Assembly: GCA_948474755.1 (NCBI GenBank)
Contig: CAOLHI010000079.1
Location: 62,001 to 126,000 of the forward strand
Direction of reading: 5' to 3'
Origin: Ctenosaura bakeri
Taxonomy: Eukaryota > Chordata > Lepidosauria > Squamata > Iguanidae
DNA length: 64,000 bases
The position numbers and the translations under genes were made by a program. The notes under the pieces are model-generated. The model was not told where the DNA came from. It searched no databases and saw only the letters and a program-made list of their open reading frames with translations. The stretch's first letter is position 1. The number at the start of each line of letters is the position of its first letter. Shown piece after piece: positions 34,852 to 47,917 of this stretch.

Positions 34852-36254
34852 AACTCGATCAGGCACAACTTGTCCCTTCACAGTCGATTCATCAGGGTAC
34901 AGAATGAAGGAACCGGAAAAAGCTCGTGGTGGATGATCAACCCAGATGGCGGGAAAGGTGGGAAAGCACCACGGAGACGTGCAGTTTCAATGGACAACAG
35001 CAACAAGTATACAAAGAGCCGAGGACGAGCAGCTAAGAAAAAAGCATCCCTACAAGTTGCCCAGGAAACCACTGAAGACAGCCCCACCCAGCTCTCCAAG
35101 TGGCCAGGTAGTCCAACATCACGCAGCAGTGATGAGCTGGAAGCATGGACAGATTTCCGCTCCCGTACAAACTCAAATGCCAGTACCATAAGTGGCCGCT
35201 TGTCACCAATCTTGGCAAGTACTGAGCTAGATGAAGTCCAGGATGATGATGCTCCACTTTCCCCCATGCTGTACAGTAGCCCACCAAGCATGTCTCCATC
35301 GGTAAACAAACCCTGTAATGTAGAATTGCCTAGATTGACTGATATGGCAGGCACCATGAACTTGAATGACGGTCTTACAGATAACCTTATGGATGATCTT
35401 CTGGACAATATAAGTCTCCTTCTTCCCAGCAGTCTCCCCCAGGGGGCCTCATGCAAAGAAGCTCAAGTTTTCCATACAGCTCCAAAGGTTCAGGTCTTGG
35501 TTCTCCATCAAGTAGTTTCAACAATGGTGTGTTTGGACCATCATCTCTGAATTCCCTCCGTCAGTCTCCCATGCAAACCATCCAAGAAAACAAGCAAGCA
35601 ACATTTTCTTCCATTTCTCACTACAATAACCAAACGCTGCAGGATCTGCTGGCATCAGATTCGCACAGCCACAGTGATGTCATGATGACTCAGTCTGATC
35701 CACTCATGTCACAGGCCAGCACAGCTGTGTCTGCCCAAAATGTACGCAGGAGTATTATGCTACGGAACGATCCTATGATGTCGTTTGCTGCTCAACCAAG
35801 CCAGGGCAGTTTGGTTAACCAGAATCTGCTCCACCACCAGCATCAATCCCAGAGTTCCTCTCTCAGTGGCAGTCGTGCCTTGTCGAATTCCATCGGTACT
35901 ATGGGCTTAAGTGACTCAAACAGCATTGGGTCAGCAAAACACCAGCAACAGTCACCTGCCAACCAGTCTATGCAATCCCTTTCTGACTCACTCTCAGGCT
36001 CTTCATTGTATTCCAACAGCGTGAGCCTTCCAGTCATGGGACATGATAAATTTCCCAGTGATTTGGACCTGGATATTTTCAATGGGAGCTTGGAATGCGA
36101 TATGGAGTCCATTATCCGCAGTGAACTCATGGATGCAGATGGGTTGGATTTTAACTTTGATTCCCTCATCTCAGCCCAGAATGTTGTCACTCTGAATGTG
36201 GGAAACTTCGCTGGTGCTAAGCAAGCTTCATCACAGAGTTGGGTTCCAGGCTGA
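34852..36254 (+). CDS. FOXO3: FOXO3 main coding exon (one-base deletion as written)
   Basis: Forkhead transcription factor of the insulin/AKT pathway, acting in the nucleus. The exon opens with NSIRHNLSLH, the forkhead recognition helix, then the wing region and the AKT site RRRAVSMDN, a basic nuclear-localisation stretch (RGRAAKKK), RSRTNSNAST (third AKT/CK1 region), the conserved RLTDMAGTMNLNDG segment and the C-terminal activation region (CDMESIIRSELMDADGLDF), ending SSQSWVPG. These match FOXO3 and not FOXO1. The frame from 34852 runs to about 35417; the rest reads in another frame from about 35421 to TGA 36252-36254. Coding length is 1403 bases, one short of a multiple of three. The lost base is probably a C in 'agtctcc' at 35414-35419. 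The intron context rules out a processed pseudogene. Confidence 0.96.
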
Positions 36255-36290
36255 AGGATTTATGCAAAGAGGGGGAAATGGGCAAAGCAG
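36255..36290 (+). other. FOXO3: FOXO3 3'UTR, first segment, and splice donor
   Basis: Thirty-six bases after the stop, ending GGGCAAAGCAG before GTTAGC at 36291. The same 'gggcaaagcag' end is present in the FOXO3 3'UTR of mammals (from memory). The stop is less than 50 nt from the junction, so the spliced mRNA should escape exon-junction-dependent decay. Confidence 0.75.
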
Positions 36291-39200
36291 GTTAGCAATG
36301 TTTAGTCTGTTGGCATTAGTTAGATTGTACTTTACCATACGTAAATATGGTTTTTAAAAATGATAGGCACACTCGTTTGCAACAAACATTCTACACCAAT
36401 TTTTTTGAGGGGAGGGTATATGTTACAGTACTGGAATATCCAATAACATAGTAGGAACTTGCCCCTAGCAGTAACTAAGGGCTGATTTAACCATTCATCT
36501 AAAAGTAATCTCTTCAAACACACTATATAGTGGTTTTATCCATAAATCTTATGTATGTTTGTCTCCCTAATGCAGAGTGATTGGGGGGGGCATAGCCTAT
36601 TTAGAAAGAATTCTGTTGTAAAGGTATTCAGGTATATTACCACAGATGCCTTTGGTTGCAGACCCAAAACTCTGAACCTTTTGTACCTCTTGTATTGAGC
36701 ATGATTGCTGTTGCAATAACACATCCTCAGATGATGAAACCAGTCTGTATCATGATGTGGTAACACATGTTGAACCTTTTCACAAGACTGCTTTCCATCT
36801 GTCTTTTCCCACTTGGTGATTGTGCCCACACCCACATTGCCTAGAATTGTGTGAATTGACAGCAAAGGTATTTGCTTATATCATGTATTTCTCACACTAG
36901 TCACTATGGGGAAAACGTACTGTATTGTTAACAAGACAGACAATAAAGAAAGCTACCCATTCCTTATACAATGGCAGAGAGTTCATATGATCCATTAATG
37001 TTAAGAGCTACAATACTTCTAGTTATCATAGTTTTTTTTTAATAAGATAATGTGGCAGATCTGTAGCTGCTAGGAATAGGCTAACACTCATATAACAAAT
37101 GGTAGCAGTGCTTGAAGGCAAATAAGTTGAAAAACATACGTTCCCTGCTGGAAAAGCTGGTAAAAAAAGGCACGGCATGAATCCATTACTAATAGTCCAT
37201 AAGTGCTGGCTTGGTTCACTAGCCATCCAGTTTTTGTATTGGCCACCAATCTTCTCCTCTTCCCTAGGGAACCTTTTTCTGCCTGAGGCTGAAACCAGTT
37301 TCAGAATGTCCTTGGGTCCAAAAATATCAGCATGCTTTGGTTTGAAGGTTTTGTTGCCAGTGACTAAGCCCCAGAAGTGGCCTGCAACATTTTATCCTGG
37401 GAGGGGGGAATACCCATAAAGCTTGGAAATCATCAAATAATAGAACCAGGGGAAGGAGACCACAGCTATCTTGGGAGTCCCTGAGAACCTAATTGAGCTG
37501 CAGAGCCTGAAGATCTTCCCCATAACCCAGGTTATGGCTTGAGAGAGCTCTGGAGTTTTTTGTCTGCTATACTGGAGTATAAATGAACATAACCTCAGAG
37601 GGAGTCTGTCTCACATGACTCAAAGAGAATTGTCTTGTTTGAGCTGCAAGTGCAACAAATGCAGATCTTTAGGAAGGAAATCTGTGTGATGCCAGGCATC
37701 TTGCTTATCAGAAAACCAGGAACGAGTCCCTGGCAAGCTGGGGAGTAGATTTGTGGATGCCTAATATGATACATTACAACGTAATGTAATATAGTAATAG
37801 GCCATCCATAATTTGAGATTTTTCTCCTATGCTTTTTAAGGGCCATTATACTGCTCGTGTGATTCAGTAAAGATAATTGGAAACTGGCTGTTCCTACTGA
37901 TGCCAAAATTATGGGATGGCGCACTTTCACAAGATGACAGCATCTCTTGGTATTTTTAGAACAAGCAGAACAGCATCAGGTGGACTTCCTAGTCCATGAT
38001 TTCTTATCTCAAAGTATTAGGTTCATTTTGTAGAATGTTACTTTTTCAAACCTTCCCACACACATGTTCTCTGAATGTTTCTCTACTGTTTGCTATAGTT
38101 AAGTTGTAAGTCTCCCTACCCAATATTTTTTTTGTGTTACAGGCTGTTTAATGCATAGTTGCCGTTTTATAATAATCCCATTTTTTTCATTAAAAAGCTT
38201 GTAGTACTATAGGACTAAAGCATGCTGTCTTTTAAGCCAGGATCAAGGTTCCTGTACAGGTTCCTGTACCTGTAATTGCCCTGAAGAACTGAAAGAGGAC
38301 GTAGATTCTGTACCACTGCTGTTTGCCTCCATGCAGGACTTGATTTATGGGTAGAGAAATAATCAGTTGTGTCACCTTCTGTTATGGGTCCATGTTGTGT
38401 TTAAAGGCACCTTCTCTGGCAGAGGATCTAACAATCCTGTCCCAGATAGTGGGGAGTGCCTTATGTGAATTATCACATGAATGTAAAGAGTAATACATGG
38501 AAATAGAAAAATGACTTCTGATTTTCTTCTTGATGGCTGTAAACATATATATTATAGTGTTACCTCCCCACAAAAAAATACCTCCTACCCTTCGTCTGAT
38601 GAAACAATCCTACTAATTCCCAAAATGCAATGTTATTGTTTCTAAATGTTTTGGCTTGTCCTTCTGTCGCTTACTGGTCTCTTTTCCTAATCTTAATAGA
38701 GAAGGAATTTAACTTGAGGGGGAATGAAGACACTTGATTTATGAGAGTGCTTTTTATTATACTTTCCCTTTGAGATGTGTGTTATTAACAATCTTGGATT
38801 TATTTATTTTTGTCTTTCCTGTGACACATCACTGAGACATTGTTGCTGCCTTTTGAATGGTATGTCTTGGCTGTTTGACCTCTTGGATTCATTTAACTGC
38901 ATTAGCAAATGAGAGCCTTCCACTGCAGGAAGGGTTGTTTTAATCATAATCATAGTAAGATGTATGCTTCCACAGTATAACAGAGGAAGAACGACAGTCC
39001 TGAGAATTCATGTAGCGGAAAAGAGAGCTTGTGTTTCCTGCGGAATGCTAAATTAGAACTCATTAAGGCTAATTCAGAAGTCTGTCTTCATGAATATTTG
39101 TGCATTTTGTAAAGATCATGTCGGATAAAATTATCTCTGTTGGTCTATATGCACCAGGCTTCTCAACCTGTTGACCTCCCAAAGAGTTAGAGTCCAACTT

Positions 39201-39382
39201 CCATCAATCCCAGCCAGCAAGGTGCTAGCTGTTATCAGTGGTAACAGTGGGGAAGTTATAGTCCTTCACATCTAGAGGGCATCACTTTGGAGCAGCCCGT
39301 CCTAGAGGATTTCCCCAGTCTATATTAGTTATCAGACAGTTCTGTTCAAATTTGTAGCACCTCCAGAGACCAATATTTCTTA
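36291..39382. other. FOXO3: 3'UTR intron, repeat-poor part
   Basis: No coding sequence. About 38690-39130 lacks recognisable repeats and contains AT-rich homeodomain-like motifs, so it is a possible conserved regulatory block. A decayed foldback repeat is at about 39175-39290. Confidence 0.4.
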
Positions 39383-42300
39383 ACTGCCATCAAGTTTACT
39401 TTGACTTATGGCAGCCCTTTTAATGAAAGATCTCCAAGTCACCCTTTCATCAACAACCCTGCTCAAGACTTGCAGGCTCAGGCTGCAGCTTCCTTGACTG
39501 AGTCTATCCATCTGCAGTGTGGTCTTCCTCTTTTCCTACTGCCTCCCACCAGCACTATTATCTTTTCTAATGAGTCATGTCTTCTCACGATATGTCCAAA
39601 GTACAACAGTCTGAGTTTAGTCATCTTGGCTTCCAGAGTATGCACTCTAAGACTCGTTTATTTGTCTTTTTGACAGTCCAGAGATCCAAAGAACCAGATA
39701 TCCAAAGAAATCTCCTGCAGCACCACAACTCAAAAGACTTTATTCTCCTATCCTCTTCCTTCACTTTCCAGCTTTCACAGTCACACACAGAAACTGGAAA
39801 TACAGTGGAATGGACAACATTGACTTTGGTATTCTATGATATATCTTTACACTTGAGCATCTTGTCTAGTTTCTTCATAGCTGTCTTTCCAAATCCTAAC
39901 CTTCTTTGATTACTTGAGTGCAGTCTCTATTCTGACTAATGACTAAGCCAAAGTATAAGAAATCTTTGACTATCTCAATATCTTCATTGCCTTCTTTGAA
40001 GTTATGCAAATCATCTGTGGTCATTTTTTTGTTTGTTTTTTCTTCATGTTCAACTGTAACCTGCCTTGATAGTCTCTTCCTCATCTTTCTTCTATGGTTG
40101 TTCCAAGCCTTTGCTATTTTGATGTCATCAGTGTATCTTGATATTCCTTCCTCCAGTTTTCACACCTCCTTCCTCAGAGTCTAATCCAACTTTCTGTATG
40201 GTATGTTCAGGATACAAAATAAACAAATAGGGTAATAAAATGCAGGCTTGCCTAACGCTCTTGCCAATTGGAAACCATTCTGTTTCTCCATGTCCTGCCC
40301 TAACACTAGCCTTTGGTCCTGAGTACAGGTTCATTAGGATAATCCAATGTTATAATACATCCACTTCTTTAAGAGTGATCCATAGGTTTTCATGATCTAC
40401 ACAATCAAAGGCTTTGCTATAATCCATAAACCACAGGCTGATTTTCTTTTGAAATTGAAACATTATCCAATGTATGTTTTCAGTATGATCCCTCTGGCCT
40501 CTCTCTCTTCTGAACCCACCTTGGACATTTCTTGCTCCTTTTTTGTAGAATTTTGAGCATTGTTTTGCTTGCGTGGAAAATTAATGCCATGATCTGGTGG
40601 CAACTTCAAGTGTCCCCTTTCTTGGAGATTGGAATATATATTGAATGTTTCCAATCTGTGGGCCATTCCTTTGTTTTCCATATTTGCTGACAGATTTTAA
40701 TAAGAATTTGAGTGGATTCTTGTCTCTTTTGTTTGAAACAGCTCTCTTGGTATTCCACCTGTTCCTGGTGATAAGTTCTTTGAGTGCAGCTTTGACTTCA
40801 CTTTTTAAAATTGTGGGTTCATCTTCAAGTGGTTCATCCTTAATCTGTTATCCTTTCATCTCTTTTATATAGGTTTTCAGTGTATTGTTTCCATCATATT
40901 TTTATTCTTGATCATACAATGTGTTCTCCTGATGGTTGTAGAGCATTCCCACTCTCAGTTTAAATTTCCTTTTGTTTTTGGATCTTGTGGAATAGAGCTC
41001 TTGTTCTATTTTTTATTGTTATTGTTGTTGCGATCATCTATTTCTCTCATTGATTGTTATAGTAGTTCTCTTTGTGCCTGTGCACAATTCATTTAACAGT
41101 TGTATTCAGGGTACTGACTCTGTTTCTGTCCCCTTTTACTCTTCCTTTTCGTCTGTCCTTAATTGCGTGAAGAGTTTTATCTGTCATCCATTGAGGCTTC
41201 TCTTTCTGTTTGGGTGCAGTTGTGTATTCCTGTCTCACAAGTTCCCTGGCTTCAGTCCAGAGTTCATCTGGCTCCAGGTCAGTTAGGCTTAATAGTACAA
41301 ATCTATTTTTTTACATTACCTTTAAATTCTACAGGAATGTTCTTTAGGTTGCATTTTGACACAGTGATTGATCTGGTGTTCTTTAGTTTTACTCTATTTG
41401 TTTATATTTGCATTTCATGGTCTGTGCCACAATCTGCTTCTGGTCTTGTTTTTGCAGAGGGAATGGTGCTTTTCTGTCTTCTGCTTGTAATTATGTAGTC
41501 TATCTGATTTATATATTAGCCATCAGGTGATATCCATGTATACAGTTGTCTCTTTGATTGACTGAAGTATATAGTTATGATGTTGGCTTCATAAAATTCA
41601 GTCTGCTCTCTTGCTTCATTTCTTAATCCTTGGCCAAATTCTCCTGAAATTTTTGGTCATCCTCTGTTTCCTACTTTTGCATTCCAATTGTCTGTGACTG
41701 CCAACATGTCCTTTTTTGGTGTGTGATGACTTTCCTCCTGGACTTTAGCACAGAATCTTTTAATTTCTTCCTCTTCTGCCTCAGTGGTTGAAGTGTAAAC
41801 TTGGATTATGATTATATTGTTGGGTTGTCCCTGAAATCTTATCAATATTAGTCAGTCAGATTTTGCATTAGATCCCTTGGCTGCATTTATTCCATGTCTC
41901 ATCACTATTAATGCCATCCCATTTTTTCTTAGATTTTCTTTTCCTGAGTAAAATGCTGCATGGTTATTTAACTAAAAAATCTCCTATTCCTCTCCACTTT
42001 AGCTCATTTATCCACAGGTGTTACAATGTTTATATATCTCATTTCTTGTTTTACAATGTCTAGCTTCCCCGATTCATGCTTCTCACATTCCATGTTCCCT
42101 TGTATGTGTTGTACAGCCTTAGACTTTCTTTTCACCTATGAGCACATCAGCAGCTGAACGTCCTTTTGGCTTAAGTCTAGTTGCATCATTAGCCATGGTG
42201 CTACTTGTCTTCTACTCTTGCCTAATAGCTCATTGAGTGCCTTCTGGGCTGGGAGTTTCATCTTCTGGCCCTGTCTCTTGTTTCATTTTGGACTGTCTCA

Positions 42301-42600
42301 TTGTAGGGTTTTCAAGGCAGAAATCCTTAGGAGTGGTTTCCCATTGCTGTTCTGCTCAGTGCTAACAAGCATTAGCTATAGTGCCACTGTCATCATCTCT
42401 GAGAGATCTTCTGGCAGTGACAACCCTCCCCTCTGCAGCTGTTGCCCAGTTATATATTTAGTCTGGTTTCTCAACAAAAGTCTTTGTTGAATATGGGAGA
42501 CTGTACCAGCAGCACTGCTGCTGTCACATAGCCTCTTGCCTCCAAGGAGGTTGCAGTCCCACTGCCACAGACAGGTAGTGCCACGGTGGGACAGGCTAAA
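39383..42600 (-). mobile_element. RTE-clade (BovB-like) LINE remnant, minus strand
   Basis: Broken minus-strand frames read, in element order, an endonuclease piece at about 41845-41657 (VYTSTTEAEEEEIKRFC, DNWNAKVGN), RT pieces at about 40334-40128 (GETEWFPIGKSVRQACIL, LFILYPEH) and 40084-39896 (IEIVKDFLYFGLVISQNRD). These are the characteristic segments of RTE/BovB polyproteins. Stops and frameshifts occur throughout, so it is long dead. The ends are approximate. The 3' end at about 39383-39420 ('cttatggcagccc') resembles the SINE tails nearby, consistent with known sharing of 3' tails between BovB and squamate SINEs. Confidence 0.75.
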
Positions 42601-43162
42601 ATAGAGACCACTTAAAATTGGATTAATAGGACTTTTGCTTCTGTTTGGTTTCTAACATCTCTCTTGACTGGATTATGAACTGGGAAGCACTGAAAATACT
42701 TCAAAGTCATCATTGTTGTTCACAGCACCCCTATTAATTATGTTCTTAATGTTTCATGTCTTTAATGGATGAGGAACTGAAAATGGAAAGTAGTGACTTG
42801 TTGAGGCCACCCAGTAGTTCTGTGATTATGGTGTGTATGGGCCTAATTCTTCCAAATCTACACTAAGCTGCCAGGATTCTTTGGCTGAGATCTGACAGTA
42901 CTGCTGACAGAGCATAAATCTGATTGTGGAGAGTGAAGAGGAACAGCTGCTGCCCTCCTGGAACTCCAGTGAATACACCAGAGGTTTAGGAGGGCAACAT
43001 CTGTTCCCTTCTCCTAGCTGTGCAACGACAGCTGCATGGTGCCGGGATGCACTCTGTCAGAATATGATTTTATGTGAAGGTTTCATGCAAGGAGGTATTG
43101 AAGAGCTCCTTCTGAAGTAACTGGAAAAGTACATACATTGGCAGAGTGAGAGATTACACCAG
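42601..43162. other. FOXO3: Intron sequence, nothing recognised
   Basis: No gene or clear repeat. Confidence 0.45.
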
Positions 43163-43402
43163 TACATCCAGCCCTCCATATCTACAGATTCTGTGTCCAT
43201 GGATTCAGCCAACCATAACTTGAAATTATTTTTTAAAAAAAATCCAAAAAAGCAAACTTTGCTTTTTGCCATTTTATATAAGGGAGACCAATTTTTAGTA
43301 CACCATTCTATATAATGGGACTTGAGCATCCACATTTTTGGTATCCACTGGGTAAAGGGGGTGTCCTGGAACTAAACCCTAGCAGATACTAAGGGCCCAA
43401 TG
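43163..43402. repeat. Tigger/mariner-type MITE, copy 3
   Basis: Starts TA-CATCCAGCCCTCCATATC and ends near 'actaagggcccaatgt'. The interior has 'gggacttgagcatccacatt' and 'gtcctggaactaaaccctag', a pattern shared by an abundant amniote MITE whose ends read CAGTCAGCCCTCC. Family recognised from memory. Confidence 0.65.
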
Positions 43403-43483
43403 TGCATCTTGTGAACAAAATTCCATCCCTTGAGTTATACCTATATCTCTGCCATGCTGTTTCCAAGACCACTTGGAAAACTA

Positions 43484-43830
43484 GAATCATAGAATCATAG
43501 AGTTGGAAGAGACTCCAGGGGCCATCGAGTCCAACCCCCTGCTATGCAGGAACATCCATCAAAGCATTCCCAACAGGTGGCCATCCAGCCTCTGCTTAAA
43601 AACCTCCAAAGAAAGAGACTCTACCACACTCCGAGGCAGCATATTCCACTACCGAACAACTCTGACCATCAGGAAGTTCTTCCTGAGGTTCATGTGGAAT
43701 CTCCTTTCCTGCAGCTTGAATCCATTGCTCCTTGTCCTCGTCTCTGGAGTGGTAGAGAACAAGCCTGCTCCCTCCTCAACATGACATCCCTTCAAATATT
43801 TAAACATGGCTATCATGTCCCCTCTTAAGT
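43484..43830 (-). repeat. CR1 LINE 3' end, fragment 1
   Basis: Minus-strand CR1 3' end, including the terminal ATTCTATGAT-type repeat (here read as 'atcatagaatcatag' at 43484-43498). Very similar to 47918-48257, so both belong to one subfamily. Confidence 0.82.
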
Positions 43831-46027
43831 AGTATCTTAAACATGTGAGATCATGAAACGTTATTGGCAAACTAAGACACTTTAAGTGATTTGGAGCTTT
43901 GATGCTCATTTTGAATCTCTGAGTCAGAAGTATACCATCTTCCTAATTAAAAAGCAATATAGTTGTTACCTGCAGCTCTTCTAAACTTAAATATTCCTGC
44001 TTTACCTTTGCTGAAAATTTATTTGGAGCAGTTTATTCCTTTGTAAGAAAAGCGCTGTCTCAAGCATCCTGGATCACTCAGAACTGTCCTTCATCTCTTG
44101 TTTTTAGGCTTTCTGCTATAGAAGAACTGGGTATGAGACTGGGAGCGTTCCATATGAACCAATATTCTCCTTTTAAAAATGTTTGTACTAGATCAAGTTT
44201 TACAGCTTTCTTGTAGATGAGTCCAAATCCATTTCTCCAGCAGCAGATTTACTGTACCTTGCGCTTGGGGAAATAGTAGTGCGTCACCTTTCCATTTTGG
44301 ACAGATTTCCAGTACATCATAATTAGCACCTGTGGGAGCCAAATGGGTGCAGTAATCTGCATTAGGTAATACTTTAAAGCTTCTCTGTTGCCACTTCAGC
44401 CGTGATCAGAGTTTGGGGAATATAAGTCTAAGCTAACAGTGGTGGAATGAGGTTATACCAGTGCAAGATGAAATGGCTTTCCAGTCCAAGAATTATAAGC
44501 ATGGGATAACCACAGCAGTTCGGATTATAGTATTACCACCTGAGATAAAGACCCACAATATGCTCTACACACCTATTCTTGCAAGTTCTTGAAATTTTTA
44601 TTATTAATAGAGCTTGATTGCAATGTTTTTTGTGTTTCTGCAAGGGAGCAGTAAAACTGCCATCCAGGAACAGAACGTGTTGTGTTAGAAAGTTTATTAT
44701 AAATGCTGTAGACCTAATTCATGATAACCTTTGGCTGGCCCTGTGAATTGTCCCTTAACCTGTGTTGATGAGCAAAACGAACTATGGCAAACATCTTGTT
44801 AGGTATTTACATCATCCTAAACAGACAGTCACATAAAGGTGAGTTGCAATGTTGTGCAACACTCATATTTTCTGGTGCAGAGCAGAGATGTAGCTGTGTC
44901 TCTGGATCTTTTGTGCAAACGGAGCCATTAGCACGACCACTGTGCAGTGGTCACACAGCACAGTATGTTGCAGTATGTTCCAACATGACTTTATGCACAA
45001 GTGGATACATTGCACAATGGGAGGCCCCTTTGCACAAGATTTCCTACCACGTGTCCAGTTGTGCATTCTCACAGTTCACTAGCAAATCATGTCAGGAACT
45101 TACCTCCGTCACTGTAAAATCATACATTGTGGCCTCTGATGCCAAACCATGGTTTATGTCTTTTCAGATGGGTTGTTCGTAGAGTTTTATTTTGGGGAGA
45201 AAAGACATGTCTAAAATTTGACCCCCTTCATCCACCTGAGCATATCCAGGTCTTCCAACCCACCTTTTAGCAACATCACATAGTAAAGAGGGATCTCTTG
45301 GGGAATGCACCAGAAGTTCTAGAGGATGATGTCAGTGCTGTGCACCCACCTGTAGGAGCATAGCTGAATGTTTTTCTGATGGTTTCTTGCTCTCCACTGG
45401 CCAGTATATGGCCCTAATAAGGGGGCTGCAGCAGCTAAAAGGAAGGTTGGGAGAAGAGTCTTATCATTCCATGAGTTTGGTATAAAATGACAACCTCTAC
45501 AACTACCAAAACCAAAAAATTACTTAAGTATAATTTGGATATATGTCTGTGTACATTACTAACAGGATGGCAGCTGCAGGATGGTGTCTTGCAGCTTGGG
45601 GAGGGAGTCTAATGCAGGAGGGGCAGAGCCAAGGAACAACATTTGGAGGTCAGGAAGGAGAACTTAGCAGTACCAGGAGCAGAGATGGCTGGATATAGGA
45701 GCAGAGCTACTAACTAAAACTCACATCAATCCTAGCAGAAAACAGGTTGCTTTTCTCTTGGCCTCTGACACAGAGATTCTTCTCTTTCTCCTGGAAATGA
45801 AAAGAAGTCCATTATCCAGTAGGGTCTTTCTGAAGATGGAACTGCTTCTACCAATGGGACTAGGTGGGACTACTGCTTAATCTGTGCAATGGGATCTGTA
45901 AGGCAGATATTGGAAGGCACATATTGACCCAGCTGTTACATTACACACATCTTATGTGATACTCGTAGGTATGCATGTGTACACACATACACATATACTG
46001 AATGAACTGTTCCTTGCATGGAATTTA
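43831..46027. other. FOXO3: Intron sequence with a TTGTGCA-rich block
   Basis: Between about 44830 and 45070 the motif TGTGCA or TGCACA recurs about seven times in both orientations. A similar pair occurs at 55691-55727. Otherwise no gene or known repeat. Confidence 0.4.
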
Positions 46028-46245
46028 TTGTTGTTATTGTTTGCCTTCAAGTTATTTCCTACTTATGACAGCCCTAAGGTGAATCTTGGGAAGATTTATT
46101 ATTCAGAGAAGGCTTGCCATTGCCTTCCTCTGAGGCTGAGAGAGTATGATTTGCCCAAGGTAAGCCAGCAGGTTTCGATGATTGAGTGGGGATTCAAAAA
46201 CTGGTCTCCAGGGTCATAGTTCAATGCTCAAATCACTACACAATG
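46028..46245 (-). repeat. tRNA-derived SINE, minus strand
   Basis: Starts with TTGTTGTTATTG and 'ccttcaagttatttcctac' (tail) and ends in 'aatgctcaaatcactacaca' (head), the mirror image of 33301-33503. Confidence 0.73.
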
Positions 46246-46310
46246 TAGTAGAGAACAGGATTCCTGTCATAATTCACTGCCATAACAGCAAAGAGTTTGC
46301 CACTACCTAG

Positions 46311-46551
46311 TTGTTGTGTACCTTCAAGTCATTACTGACTTATGGTGACCCTAAGGGAAACCTATCAAAGGGTTTTCTTGGCAAGATTTGCTCAGAGGGG
46401 GGTTTGCCTTTGTCTTCCTCTGAGGATGAGAAAGTGCGACTTACTCAAGGTCAGTCCATGGGTTTCCATGGCCAGGATTCAATCCCTGGTCTTGAGGTGG
46501 GGAATATATTTGGTCCTAGTCCAACACTCATACTACTACACCATCCTGGCT
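46311..46551 (-). repeat. tRNA-derived SINE, minus strand, second copy
   Basis: 'ttgttgtgtaccttcaagtc' tail, 'ggccaggattcaatccctgg' B-box-like segment, 'actactacaccatcctggct' head. Lies 65 bases from the previous copy in the same orientation. Confidence 0.75.
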
Positions 46552-47917
46552 TATCCCTGCATGGAATATTATTCTGCATATATATGCAGTCCTGACAGTT
46601 TGGTGCCTAAAAAATTTACAGGACTTACAGTTCTCATGTCATTTACATGGGATGTTGTATCCCATTTGTCTTCTGGACGTCACATTGAAAAATGATCAGT
46701 ACTGTCTAAATGTAGTGCTGGAGATTTTTCATCATGTTGTCAGGTCTGCCTGCACCAGATTTCATGCTTAAATCACTAAAGGAACAGTTGTGGTTTGAAT
46801 TAGAACATACCAATGCTCATTTGATTGGAAATAATGGATTGGATTGTAAGATAAAATAAGTAAATTGATGGGAGGAAAAACGTCTTCTCTTTATCCCCCC
46901 ACTGCTGCTCTCCTGTAAAAACCATCTGGAGAGTCAAGGTTCCTCCTGAGCAACATGAGATGATAAGTCTTGGGGACTGTCAAGCTTCAATCCTCCTATA
47001 GGTTGACTTAATGAAGTTTGCAAAAGGATAAAGCCTAGGTTCCTGTTAGTGACATACATATGCATAACTCAGGGCTACATGTACACATATCAGTTTTTGG
47101 ACATGGTGCAAAGATACTGTCCAATCCCCCTCCCCCTGGACACATGTCAAGCCCCAAGATGAAGGGGGGAAGTGAACAGGAAGTACCTGTTCCATTTGCT
47201 CTTCTTCAGCTATGGGAAGAGAAAAGAAGTCCCATTTCTCTAGCAAGTTGCTGGAGTTAGCACCAGGACAGCAACCTCATTTCTTTTCCCTTAGCTCTAT
47301 GACAGCATCCTGAGCACTGCTTGATTGCCTCCACACACAGCCACTGAATGGCCATGGCAACACCCCCAGGGCTTAACAGATTGGAAGATGGGAGAAACAT
47401 GAGATTTGCACTGTGTGCAGAGTGTTGCACTGTGCATGCTTTGATATAGGCTCATCCTCTTCTCTCTTACACCTATGATCTGAAAAATGGGCCCATCCAC
47501 CTTTTAAAGAACAATTTTGGAGTAGTGCAGATGGCTGTGGGCGTGGATAGGGAAATGTCCTTGTTCATGTCAACATATATTATGATCCAAGCCAGTGTTT
47601 TTCAGTGAAGTCAGCTTCCTGTGCTCATCTGTATCTAGAAGTTGTAGTCCTAGAAAGAGAGTAAATTTTCCAGACTCTGATGTAACATGACAAGAATGCC
47701 AAGGTGGACAAGGAGCTTACACCACAGGGTTGGCAACTGTAGTGGGTCTGGGGGCAAACTTTCCCTGGCATCCACAGGCAACTATAAATGCCAAGAAAAC
47801 AAACTAACCAGCAAACCAGAAAGGGAGAAGTCTACTTTGGATTTTAAAATAAAAATGAGTCTGGACTAGCTCTGCATTTGTGATCAGTGAATATTACAAA
47901 TGGAGTTCACAAAGGGA
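46552..47917. other. FOXO3: Intron sequence, nothing recognised
   Basis: No coding, RNA or clear repeat signal. Confidence 0.45.

Noticed and set aside
44784..45182. 132-codon open frame on the + strand
   Set aside because: Coincides with the TGTGCA-rich repeat block; composition is not protein-like and no domain is visible.
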